Assembly: GCA_021464525.1 (NCBI GenBank)
Contig: JADRCO010001133.1
Coordinates: forward strand, 1-22,247
From: Rhizophagus sp. LPA8_4_AMF
Taxonomy: Eukaryota; Glomeromycota; Glomeromycetes; Glomerales; Glomeraceae
Reading direction: 5' to 3'
DNA: 22,247 nucleotides
The notes beneath the pieces were generated by a model. It saw only the letters and a program-made list of their open reading frames with translations, did no database searches and had not been told where the DNA came from. This document shows, one piece after another, positions 1-8,494 of the stretch (positions are counted from its first letter, which is position 1; every line of letters begins with the position of its first letter). The position numbers were made by a program, and so were the translations under genes.

Positions 1-1191
1 CGTAACGAATAAAGTTTAGAGTAATTATTTAAAATAACGAACAAATTTTTTGTTTGTACTTTGAAATTAATAAAACTACACTGTTTTATTAAAACTACAA
101 ACAGTTAAATAGTATTCATTTGTATAAAATTATAGTTTTTTCCCGTAAAAATGAACTCGCGAAATAACATGAAAGCATGGCGAATATTTAATAGTTTATG
201 GCGCTGTTAGTAACTGCCGTGTTTATCGGTTTCATATTTAAATAGAATTCAATCAATCAATTTTATATATTTTCTATAATATGATTGAATGTATGTAAAA
301 AACTTCTTTTTCAATTTACCAAAAAGGAAATCGTTACGTCTCATACCGACTGCAAATGCGAAAAAAATTGTATCACGTTAATTGTGACTACATGTAACGT
401 CAGTCAAATATGGTATTTTAAAAAATTTATGCTTACTAACGAAATGTAATAAGAAATTGGCTGATAATTATTGTACGCGGGGAATGTTTATACGGTAAAT
501 ATTATTTATATTTAGAAGCGTTTAAACTTAAAGAATCATCCTTTTTAAACTATGTACATACGCAACATTTCATCTCATGATGACTTACGCATAATAAAAC
601 TCAGCATAATCCATTATATTTAATTTGAAAAAAATTGCTTTACAGCCACATAATTTCTTTTCATCTTCATACAGAATTTTTATATTTCTACAACACATTC
701 ATTTGTAATCTCAATCTTTTTACTAATAAATAAATAATATTGGATTTTTTTTTTCTTTAATCAACGGACTTATTTAATATGTATCAAAAATTTAGATTTA
801 ATATCATGAAACCCTCAAATTGTACGAGTGCCATTGAATTCAACCTCATAATAGGATTTGTTTAACTGAGTGACATTATTTTTTTTTGCTAATCATATTA
901 CTGTGTGATCTGTGTGATTATGACGTAGTTAACTTATCGAAAGCTTTATGCATGATTTAAACAGCCGAATCTAAATATTACTTGAATATTTTTACTAAAT
1001 CTACTAAATCTGGAATTACTTAATAGAAGTTCGACTACTTCGATACAATTCTTTCTATATATCAAGGTAATATTAATAATGAATCATATATATATATATT
1101 GGCTTTAGTAATTTAATTAATGGTACAATTCATAAATTAGTTTATTCAAAAAAAAATCATATAATAAAATCATAAAATTTACAATAGAATC
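1..1191. repeat. 3' flank of BTB-SPRY unit 1, duplicated at 4155-5444
   Basis: This stretch without a gene is one copy of a duplicated flank. Blocks match 4155-5444 in the same order. CGTAACGAATAAA at 1 matches 4155. The ACCAAAAAGGAAATCGTTAC block near 318 matches near 4453. The TTTAAAC...AATCATCC block near 521 matches near 4674. TCAACGGACTTATTT near 761 matches near 4971. TGGAATTACTTAAT near 1011 matches near 5249. The last block is also present near 8296 in the third unit. The flank was therefore copied together with the gene. No open coding region is seen apart from a short BTB relic. Confidence 0.75.
631..695 (-). pseudogene. Short relic of a BTB domain
   Basis: About 60 bases resemble, at roughly 75-80 percent by eye, the part of the neighbouring genes that encodes the conserved KKLYGCRAIL segment of the BTB domain; compare 9776-9838 and 6716-6778. 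It has the same orientation as the full genes and is too short to code. A weaker counterpart lies near 4785-4815 in the second unit, so the debris probably predates the unit duplication. Confidence 0.5.
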
Positions 1192-2586
1192 CTAATTTTT
1201 TTGATGAAGCTGAATTCGAAAGCGACTAGCATAACATAATGATACTATTGGATAAAGTTTTGACGGTAAATTATTCCAAGCTGATACTTCTGGATATTTA
1301 GTACCATTGACTGTAAAAGCGCAAGTTCTTTTATTCATATCCAAATGAACTGTAATTTTCGTGCCATTCCCAAATGATGGACAATAACTTAATCTTGTAT
1401 TAGAATTATAACAATAACCATTAGAACTTAGTACCCATCCGGTAGATTGATATCCTGCAAAGGTTTCATAATTTAAATTTTCTGACGCACATACCCCAAC
1501 GCAAGAGTTACCAGTAATTTTCTCAATAATCACATCCCAATCAAAAATACCTTTATTTTCTAACACTATTTTAGCTCTAACATTTTGATAACCACAACTA
1601 GTTTGCGCATGTACAGTTTTTCCGTTATCTTCAATAATAAGTTTTGATCCGCATGCTATCTCATCCCAAACATAACCTGTTAGTTTTCCACGAATATCAC
1701 ATAAATCTAAATTATTTAATAATGCTACGAATCGATAAACATTAGAAATTATTTTATTTGAAATAATTTCTAGTGGTTCAATAAAATCGGCTAATATTTG
1801 AACTTTAATTTTTCTGAAATCAATAAATTTAACCAAAGGTTCTAATTCTTTAGCAACTTTTTCCCGATCAGTAATAAATTTATTTCCTACTGTGATTGAA
1901 TTCTCTATTTGATCTAAGGTTGGTAACCGTTCCATAAGAATTCTATAAGTATTATTAGAAACTTGTTTTGCTGCTAGGATTGCACTATAGCGAAAAACTT
2001 CATATTCCCGAGTTGCAAAAGACATTTCTTTTTCATGTGTAATAGATAAAAGATATTTAAGACCCGTAATAGACAAACGACCAAATTCAATATCATTTAA
2101 AGGAATAATTGCTACTGCTTCAACCAATAAATTAAGAAAAATATTATCTTCAGTTAACGGCACTTTTTCTGAAACTTTAGTTAATAATTCTGGTGAATAA
2201 TTTTCTAAATAATTCATCTCCAAAGTATATTTGAGAACTTTCATAATAAAATCCTGAAGTTCAGGTAATTGAAAATAATCAGCAGCATAAAAAGCTTCAA
2301 CTGTATTATCTTTTGTTAAAGATTCTTCTTTAACTGAACCTGTATAGATATATTCTAAAATAATTTCCATTCCAGAAGAATTAATTGTTGGAAAAGAAAT
2401 TTGCTTTTCATAAGTTTCTTTCATCCCATTATAAAGTAGTCCATCAAGTACTTCGGATCTTGCTGCCAAAATTGCTCTACAACCATATAATTTTTTTTCA
2501 TCATTACATAATATTTCTATATCACTATATTTTGGATTATTTATTAACAATTTTAAATCATGATTTAATGAATATCCTCTTGCCAT
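1192..2586 (-). CDS. BTB-BACK-SPRY domain protein, copy 1 (464 aa)
   Basis: Intact single-exon gene. An N-terminal BTB/POZ domain (about residues 20-117) carries YSDIEILC, LYGCRAILAARSEV and EIILEYIYTGS. A helical BACK-like region follows (about 125-240). The C-terminal SPRY domain (about 304-460) carries FDWDVIIEK, VGVCASENL, GWVL, the HLDMNKRTCAFTVNGTKYPEV block and LYPIVSL. By family knowledge, BTB-BACK proteins bring substrates to CUL3 ubiquitin ligases, and SPRY is a protein-binding fold that could choose the substrate; the partner is unknown. The start is fixed by alignment of MARGYSLNHDL with MTKGYSLEQDL and MTRGYSLGQDL in the other copies. It lacks the signal peptide and membrane helices a secreted or membrane protein would show. 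This is the most downstream copy of a minus-strand tandem array. Confidence 0.9.
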   Translation of the reverse strand: MARGYSLNHDLKLLINNPKYSDIEILCNDEKKLYGCRAILAARSEVLDGLLYNGMKETYEKQISFPTINSSGMEIILEYIYTGSVKEESLTKDNTVEAFYAADYFQLPELQDFIMKVLKYTLEMNYLENYSPELLTKVSEKVPLTEDNIFLNLLVEAVAIIPLNDIEFGRLSITGLKYLLSITHEKEMSFATREYEVFRYSAILAAKQVSNNTYRILMERLPTLDQIENSITVGNKFITDREKVAKELEPLVKFIDFRKIKVQILADFIEPLEIISNKIISNVYRFVALLNNLDLCDIRGKLTGYVWDEIACGSKLIIEDNGKTVHAQTSCGYQNVRAKIVLENKGIFDWDVIIEKITGNSCVGVCASENLNYETFAGYQSTGWVLSSNGYCYNSNTRLSYCPSFGNGTKITVHLDMNKRTCAFTVNGTKYPEVSAWNNLPSKLYPIVSLCYASRFRIQLHQKN

Positions 2587-2623
2587 TTCCTTTTTTTTTA
2601 AAAAAAAAAAAAATTTTTTTTTT
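2587..2623 (-). promoter_or_regulatory. A/T homopolymer leader before copy 1
   Basis: Directly upstream of the start codon the plus strand reads TTTCC, then about T9, A14 and T10, which makes a nearly symmetrical homopolymer palindrome. Copies 2 and 3 also have T-rich (A-rich in sense) leaders just before ATG. It is probably part of the 5' untranslated region or a nucleosome-poor promoter tract. The run lengths may contain sequencing error. Confidence 0.4.
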
Positions 2624-2680
2624 GGAAAATAGAAATATTTTTGTAATAATTCTGTATTCCAAATATTTATAATTATATAT

Positions 2681-2699
2681 CTGTACTATGTTGCACTAA
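2681..2699 (-). promoter_or_regulatory. Conserved box upstream of BTB-SPRY copy 1
   Basis: CTGTACTATGTTGCACTAA lies 95 bases before the start codon. The same box, 18 of 19 bases identical, lies 80 bases before copy 3 (9972-9990), and a shorter version lies upstream of the truncated copy at about 3508-3521. Conservation at a similar distance inside otherwise drifting AT-rich DNA suggests a core promoter or transcription start element. Shared descent of the units is the alternative explanation. Confidence 0.4.
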
Positions 2700-3133
2700 T
2701 CTGTGAAAAAGGATACATTTCACGTATATCATTGAAATTTAAACTGCGCCTTTATAATGATAAACATTTCACTGCAAACAAAAAAAAAAATATTACATAA
2801 TAAGAACGAAAGAAGTTATGATTATTAAATTAATACTGTAATAAACGAGAGATGACAAAATTTTTGCATTAGAATGCTTAAATCTTAACTAGTATAAACA
2901 AAAATAATTAATTTAAAACGATGAAAATAAAGCTCAATAAGATAATGAAACTACTGTAAACCAAAAATAAAATTTCTTTTCTTTATAACTGAAAAATTAA
3001 AAGTGTCAAAAAAAAACTAAAAACCTTTGAATTACTACTAAATACTCATAAAAGTTAAGGTGGATGAAATAAATTTATTTATATAAATAAATTATAATTA
3101 AATTTTTTAACTTAATTAAATTTTATAACTGAT
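2700..3133. other. Intergenic AT-rich DNA with a 22-base palindrome
   Basis: No gene is seen. The stretch is upstream of copy 1 and downstream of the truncated BTB copy. A perfect 22-base palindrome built on ATTTATTTATATAAATAAAT lies at 3072-3093. It could form a hairpin acting as a transcript end for the degenerate upstream copy, but such palindromes also arise by chance in DNA this AT-rich. Confidence 0.4.
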
Positions 3134-3455
3134 TTCGTAATAAAATCCTGAAGGTCTGTCTGATAATTGAAAATAATCAGTAGCATAAAAGTTATCTTTC
3201 GATAAAGATTCTGATCCCGTATAAATGTTTTCTAATATACTAATATAGTAATTTCCATTCCAACGGAATTAATTTTTGACTTTCTTTCATCCCATTATAA
3301 AATAATAATCTATTAAACACTTCTGGACTTGCGGCTAAATTGTTTACAACTATATAATTTCTTTTCATCTTCACATAAACCTTCTACGTCGCTATATTTT
3401 GGATTATTTGTTAATAATCTTATATCTTACTCTAATGAATACCCTCGTAATTTCT
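3134..3455 (-). pseudogene. Truncated, frameshifted BTB domain copy
   Basis: This segment aligns along its length with the BTB-coding ends of the neighbours (2240-2586, 6490-6833, 9540-9892). Recognisable pieces are AATGAATACCCTCG at the start-codon end, ACAACTATATAATTTCTTTT for LYGC, CTTTCTTTCATCCCATTATA for the NGMKE segment, and TGAAAATAATCAGTAGCATA for the AADYFQ segment. Several small deletions break the frame, the start codon is degraded, and the BACK and SPRY parts are absent. It is a dead fourth copy lying between copies 1 and 2. A degraded form of the conserved upstream box remains at about 3508-3521. Confidence 0.85.
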
Positions 3456-3762
3456 AAAAAATTAGAATTAAAAAATATTTTTTTTAATGATCCTATTCAT
3501 ATATTTTGTATGTTGTACTAAACTTTGAAAAAAGGAAAGTGTTAATGATGGCATTTTCATGCAATTAAAAAATATTAATTCTTGGTTTATGCCACTATTT
3601 TTATAATAAAATTTTCTTGTCTTTAGAAATGACAACTTGATTACCAATTATATTAAATGAAATTGAGATGATTACAAATTAATTTCTATTATTATTAAAA
3701 CAATACAAACTTCTAAACCATAATAAAAATATAATTATGATATTCTGAATTTTACGCGTAAC
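3456..3762. other. Intergenic, no gene seen
   Basis: The first part is the old upstream region of the truncated BTB copy, including TGTTGTACTAAAC. The rest is AT-rich and unassigned. It ends in TTTACGCGTAAC (3751-3762), the left flank of a MITE-like insertion. Confidence 0.4.
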
Positions 3763-4147
3763 TAGTGTTATGGGCGAAACCTATGAAACCTGGCGAAACT
3801 GTTTTGCCAGGTTTCTAGATTTCCAAAATCACCGAAATTCCGAAACATGACGATATTGCGATATTGACGAAACCTATCAAAACTTCTTATTGTCTAAATT
3901 ATTTAATTAGAAATTTTTATCGAATGAAAATTTACTAAGTGATTGTATTTAATACTAATTATACTGTATTATTCTTTAATAAAATTATTGGTAATACTGT
4001 AGAGTCACAGAACACTTGGCAAACTTGGTAACTTATCTCTAAACAAAATCTATTCTAAATCAAGTGCCAATTTTTTCAACCTTCGGAATTTACTTCCTGA
4101 AAGATAAAATGTTTCGACTTTGGATTTTAGGTTTCGGTCACAACTAT
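3763..4147. mobile_element. MITE-like element, about 385 bp, with inverted ends
   Basis: The left end begins TAGTGTTATGGGCGAAACCT. The reverse complement of the right end begins TAGTTGTGACCGAAACCT and continues with matching AATCC and CGAAAC blocks, so the ends are imperfect inverted repeats of about 36 bases. The element is flanked by direct copies of TTTACGCGTAAC (3751-3762 and 4150-4161). The equivalent point of the third unit, near 7522, has only one such sequence and no insert. It codes for nothing. The TAG(T/G)G-type end recalls hAT elements, but hAT elements make 8-base duplications and the repeat here is longer, so the family is uncertain. Confidence 0.65.
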
Positions 4148-4154
4148 AATTTAC

Positions 4155-5444
4155 GCGTAACGAATAAAATTTAAAGTAATTATTTAAAATGAACAAATTT
4201 TTTTTTTCGTATTTGTGAAATCAATAACCACTAAATTGTTAAATCTAAACTACGTGTACAGACAAATATTTTTTTTATAGAATAACAACGGTTTCTTTTT
4301 CTTCGTAATTAACCATTAGAATATATCGGTCTTGTATTTGAATAGAATTCTATCAATCGATTTTATACTTTTATGTAATAAAATTTCTTTTCCTTCTACA
4401 AATATTATTTCCTTTGTTAAAAAGAATCTTTTGTTAAAATTTGTAAAGTATTTTACCAAAAGGAAATCGTTACTTTCTCCAAAAATACAATTGCAAATAC
4501 TGAAAATAAAAATGGGTATGATACACTGTAATTGGATTAATATAATGTATTTTTAGGGTTTAATTATAGAATATTAATACAGAATATTCATGCACTCTGA
4601 CCTTTACAGAAAATTGCATCACACATTTGTGATTACAGGGGTAACGTTATTCATATAATTATATATTAAGAAACGTTTAAACATAAATCAAAGAATTATC
4701 CTCTTTAAACAATATCAAATACTAAAAAATTCTGCCATCTAATTAAATAATAAAAAGTTTAATAAATATATTAAGGTCACCAATTTATAATTTTGTTTTC
4801 CTTATCATATAATAATTCAAAATTTTTTTCAAAGTATTTAATGGGTCTCCATCATAAAGATCTTTCAAATAGTAACTTACTGCATCATATCAACTATATT
4901 TATATTTTTCTTCTCAAGTTGTCAAACTCAGTTCTAATTAATATCTTTCTTTGGAATTTTTTTTTTTTTAATCAACGACTTATTTTAATGCACCTTTACA
5001 ATTATTGTTAAGAGAATAATTATTTTAATCACTCTAATAATAATAATTTGACTTGTAAAACTGGACGAAATAAGGTCCATTGTACATTCCCTCATTAATT
5101 TCCAAATTTCCTATATTACTTAAGATTCGTATATAATACGGTTGAAAAAAGTATACTGTATTTTAAACCAGTCTTTATAGCTAATTGTGTCGGAGTTTAA
5201 TTTCCGAAAGATATACATTGAATATTTTCTTTTATTTTTACCAAAAACTGGAATTACTTAATGGAAAATGATGTTCGATACAATTCTTGCTATATACCAA
5301 GTAGTATTAATACTAATAGAATAATAAATATGATGTTACGAGAATAATAAAATATATTTTCCAATTTAATTAGTATATAGATAATTTGTAATTTATTCAA
5401 AAAAATATACGTAAAATCAAGTCATAAAATTTATAATAAATATT
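4155..5444. repeat. 3' flank of BTB-SPRY unit 2
   Basis: This is the second copy of the duplicated flank, matching 1-1191 block by block. It has no gene. The block near 5249-5320 (GGAATTACTTAATGG, then GTTCGATACAATTCTTGCTA) is shared by all three units just downstream of the stop codons, so it probably holds the 3' untranslated and polyadenylation region. Short open frames here have no recognisable features. Confidence 0.7.
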
Positions 5445-6833
5445 CTAATTTTTTTGATGAGGTTGAATTCGGCAACGACTATGAGAACCCAATGATACTA
5501 CTGGATAAAGCTTTGATGGTAAATTGTTCCATTCTGATACTTCCCGATACTTTGTATCATTAACCGTAAAAGCACAAGTTCTTTTATCCATATCTAAATG
5601 AACTGTAATTCTTGCACCATCTTCGTAAAACGGGGGACAATAATTTTCTAGGCTACTAATTCCAGAATTGCGGCAATAACCATTAGAACCTAATACCCAT
5701 CCGGTAAATTGCCTTCCTGCAGGATTTTCATAATCAAAGTTTACTGATGAACATACTCCAACCCAAACACCTTTACAATCTTTCTCAATAATAAAATCCC
5801 ATTCAAAAATACCATTATTTTCTAATATCTTTTTACCTCTAACGCTATGATGTAGACCTTTATTAATTAAAGATCGTACAATTATTCCATTATCCTCAAT
5901 AATAAGTTTTGATCCACATGCTGATTTGTCCCATACATAATCTATTGATATTCCACGAGTATTAATTAAATTTGAATTATTTAATAAAGCTATTTGTCGA
6001 TAAACAGTGAGAATTATTTCATTTGAAATTAATTCTAGTGGTTCAATAAAATCGGATAATATCTGAGGTTTAATTCTTCTGAAATCAACAAACTTAACCA
6101 AAGATTCCAATTCTTTAGCAACTTTTTGCCGATCGGTAATAAATTTATTTTCTAATTTGATTGAATTTTCTACTTGTTCTAAAGTTGGCAACAGTTCCTT
6201 AAGAGATTTATATGCATCATTGGAAACTTGTTTTGCTGCTAGAATTGCACTATACCGAAAAACTTCATATTCCGGGGTTGCGAAAGGTAAATCTTTATCA
6301 TATGTGCTAGATAAAAGATATTTAAGACCCATAATAGACAATCTTCCAAATTCAATATTATTTAATGGAATAATTGATACTGCTTTAGCGGTTAAATTAA
6401 GAAGATTATTATCTTCTGTTAATGGAATTTTTTTTGAAATATTAGAAAATAATTCCGGTGAATAATTAGTATTCTTAACTGCTTTTGTAATAATATATTC
6501 CTAAAGGCTTAATAATTGAAAATAATCTGCAACATAAAAAGCTTCAATTATATTATCTTTTGTTAAAGATTCTTCTTTAATTGAATCTGTATAAATATAT
6601 TCTAATATAATTTCCATTTCAGCGGAATTAATCTTTGGAAAAGAAATTTGCTTGTCGAAACTCTCTTTCATCCCATTATAGAGTAGTCCATTAAATACTT
6701 CGGATCTTGCTGCTAAAATTGCTCTACAACCATATAATTTCTTTTCATCTCCACATAAAATTTCTATGTCACTATATATTGGATTATTTACTAATAAACT
6801 TAAGTCTTGTCCTAATGAATATCCTCTTGTCAT
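5445..6833 (-). pseudogene. BTB-BACK-SPRY copy 2 with one in-frame TAG
   Basis: The sequence reads as one continuous frame of 462 sense positions plus one internal TAG at 6501-6503. The TAG follows ADYFQLLSL, exactly where copy 3 has CAG for Gln in LLDLQD, so one C-to-T change explains it. The frame stays open beyond the stop. The BTB part (MTRGYSLGQDL, YSDIEILC, LYGCRAILAARSEV), the BACK-like part and the SPRY part (FEWDFIIEK, GVWVGVCSS, HLDMDKRTCAFTV) are all kept. The only other change noted against copy 3 is a loss of a few residues after KNTN. It may be a very young pseudogene, a truncated BTB-only protein of 110 residues, or a readthrough gene. The SPRY-coding part is too well preserved for an old pseudogene. 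Confidence 0.85.
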
Positions 6834-7070
6834 TTTTCAAGAAGCCTTTTTTTTTTATTTAGAAAAAATAATGCTTTTTTTTCAATCCTATTCTGCCAAT
6901 ATTTATATATTTTGTCATCATGACATGTACAATATTGTGCATTACATGAATTTTAGCATAATGATGACAAAGCACATCTAAAACTTTGTACATAATTGAG
7001 CAATAATTGATGATTTTTGATTTAGGAATACGACAGAACATAATTTTTTCGTGCTTATCGTTAGGCCATA
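6834..7070. other. Upstream region of BTB-SPRY copy 2
   Basis: No gene is seen. A T-rich (A-rich in sense) tract near 6848-6860 precedes the ATG as in the other copies. ACATGAATTTTAG near 6944 is shared with the upstream region of copy 3 near 10011, so the promoter regions are related. Confidence 0.4.
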
Positions 7071-7321
7071 TATCACGGGTCATAGTACTCGGGTATCTTG
7101 CAAATTTCGGAAATTGAGCCTGTACCCGGAGGTATAGCGTATTACATGCGCGGATACTACTATACATAGAGGATTTATATTAAAGTAATATATTTTACAT
7201 TACAATTCTAGTGGGTATTTCAAGTTTATAAATTTAAATAGAAAATTTCCATGTATAGTATCCGGGTATTTCAATATTCAGGAAATTTTTTTTGAGTCTA
7301 TGGCCCGACTGGCCCGTGATA
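7071..7321. mobile_element. TA-flanked MITE, 251 bp
   Basis: TATCACGGG begins at 7071 and its exact reverse complement CCCGTGATA ends at 7321. TA lies directly outside each end (7069-7070 and 7322-7323), the target duplication of Tc1/mariner-type elements. The similarity extends inward imperfectly. An internal inverted pair, GATACTACTATACAT near 7154 and ATGTATAGTATCC near 7252, would give a long hairpin. It encodes nothing and must have been moved by a transposase from elsewhere. It sits upstream of copy 2, where it may affect the promoter. Confidence 0.7.
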
Positions 7322-7654
7322 TACGGTAATATTTGTATTGTGTAATTACAAAGAATCATCTCTTTCTTTATAACTATTATTAAGAAATGAAATTATAATT
7401 CAATATGACATTTTCCTATTATTGTAAAACGTTTGAACCATTAAATACACTTAAAAGTCGGGGTGTTGAACCTTGTTTCTATAAAAAAATAATATTATAA
7501 AATTTTGCAGTGAAATTTATGCGTATCGAATAAAATTTACAATTACTAAATATAAAGAATTAAACTATATCGATTTTGTTCATAACTAAAAATTTCTGAT
7601 AAAAAATATAAAATAACAGATAGTTCTACCTTATAATATTACTGTCATAAGATC

Positions 7655-7722
7655 TTAAAAAAAATAATCTGCAGCATTATGATATTAACGATTCTTCTCC
7701 TAAAAGATCTTATATTTATTCA
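7655..7722 (-). pseudogene. BTB relic, distal part, minus strand
   Basis: AATAATCTGCAGCATTATGA and ACGATTCTTCTCC match the AADYF and KEESL coding parts of the full genes (compare 9580-9635), with deletions between them. It lies in the same orientation as the array. It is short and non-coding. Confidence 0.45.
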
Positions 7723-7785
7723 ATCAGAAATCTCAAACCTTATTCTTATAATTATCTACAAATTTTTTTTTTTCCAATTTTTATA

Positions 7786-7850
7786 ACAATGTATTTTATG
7801 ATGGAATGAAGGAAAGCAGAATGCCTTATATAATTCCGCTGGAATGGAAC
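7786..7850 (+). pseudogene. BTB relic, proximal part, inverted
   Basis: On the plus strand TTTATGATGGAATGAAGGAA and AATTCCGCTGGAATGGAA match the coding strand for LLYNGMKE and NSAGME of the BTB domain, which is on the minus strand in all full copies. With the minus-strand relic 64 bases away, this looks like one BTB fragment broken by a small inversion. Confidence 0.45.
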
Positions 7851-8494
7851 CAATGTCTTGTTTAATATATATCACAAATTTAAATTCACATGGAAAAAAA
7901 AGAAATATCCAGTTGCACATTCACAATTATTGGTTGGAAATAATTATTTAAATAAACCCAAACCCAAAGTTGCACGAGTTCAGTCTCATAATTTAAAACT
8001 CGTACAACTGGGGGAGATTATCTTCATTAATTTTCCGCATCATATAAACATAATCTAGATTTTATAAAAAGGTATATTTTAAACCGGTCTTCTTTTTTCA
8101 AAATTGATGATACGATCGTAGCGAAGTCTAAATTTTTAGATTCTTGTAAGTTGTAACCAATCATATCGATCTTTCGAAAGTAATTTTTTTATTTTGCAAT
8201 ATAATAAAATGATTAACTGTTCATGATTTTAAAAGTGCTATCATTTATTATATTTATTGAATATTCTTAATAAACTTACTACTTATCAACTAATTAAATT
8301 ACTCAATAGAAAATAAAGTTCGATACAATTCTTTCTATATCAACGTAATAGTATAAGTAAGTTTAATGTTACGAGAATACAAAAAATTTTACCTTTCTTG
8401 CTTAACAATTTATTTAGTAGTACAGAGTGTAATTCATAAAATAATTATCCAAAAAATAAAAAGTTATACACTCATATAATTAAATAAAATTTGT

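Larger units (their letters stand above)
7322..8494. repeat. 3' flank of BTB-SPRY unit 3
   Basis: There is no intact gene. ATTTATGCGTATCGAATAAA near 7527 corresponds to the unit boundary at 4150 and at 1. The block near 8296-8380 (AATTACTCAATAG, GTTCGATACAATTCTTTCTA, ATGTTACGAGAATA) corresponds to the downstream flank of the other two genes. The middle holds BTB debris. A hairpin-forming pair, GTTGCACGAGTT at 7969-7980 and AACTCGTACAAC at 7997-8008, is also present. Confidence 0.6.

Noticed and set aside
4332..5011. Two plus-strand frames of 74 and 72 aa
   Set aside because: They are rich in Phe, Leu, Ile, Asn and Lys as expected from AT-rich DNA, and lie in the duplicated 3' flank whose other copy does not keep them open.
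6157..6465. Plus-strand open frame of 102 aa, with a near-identical one at 9207-9563
   Set aside because: Both are antisense shadows of BTB-SPRY copies 2 and 3. Their similarity only reflects the shared tract in the real genes.
6859..7167. Minus-strand open frame of 102 aa upstream of copy 2
   Set aside because: It runs through the left end of the TA-flanked MITE and has no recognisable motif.
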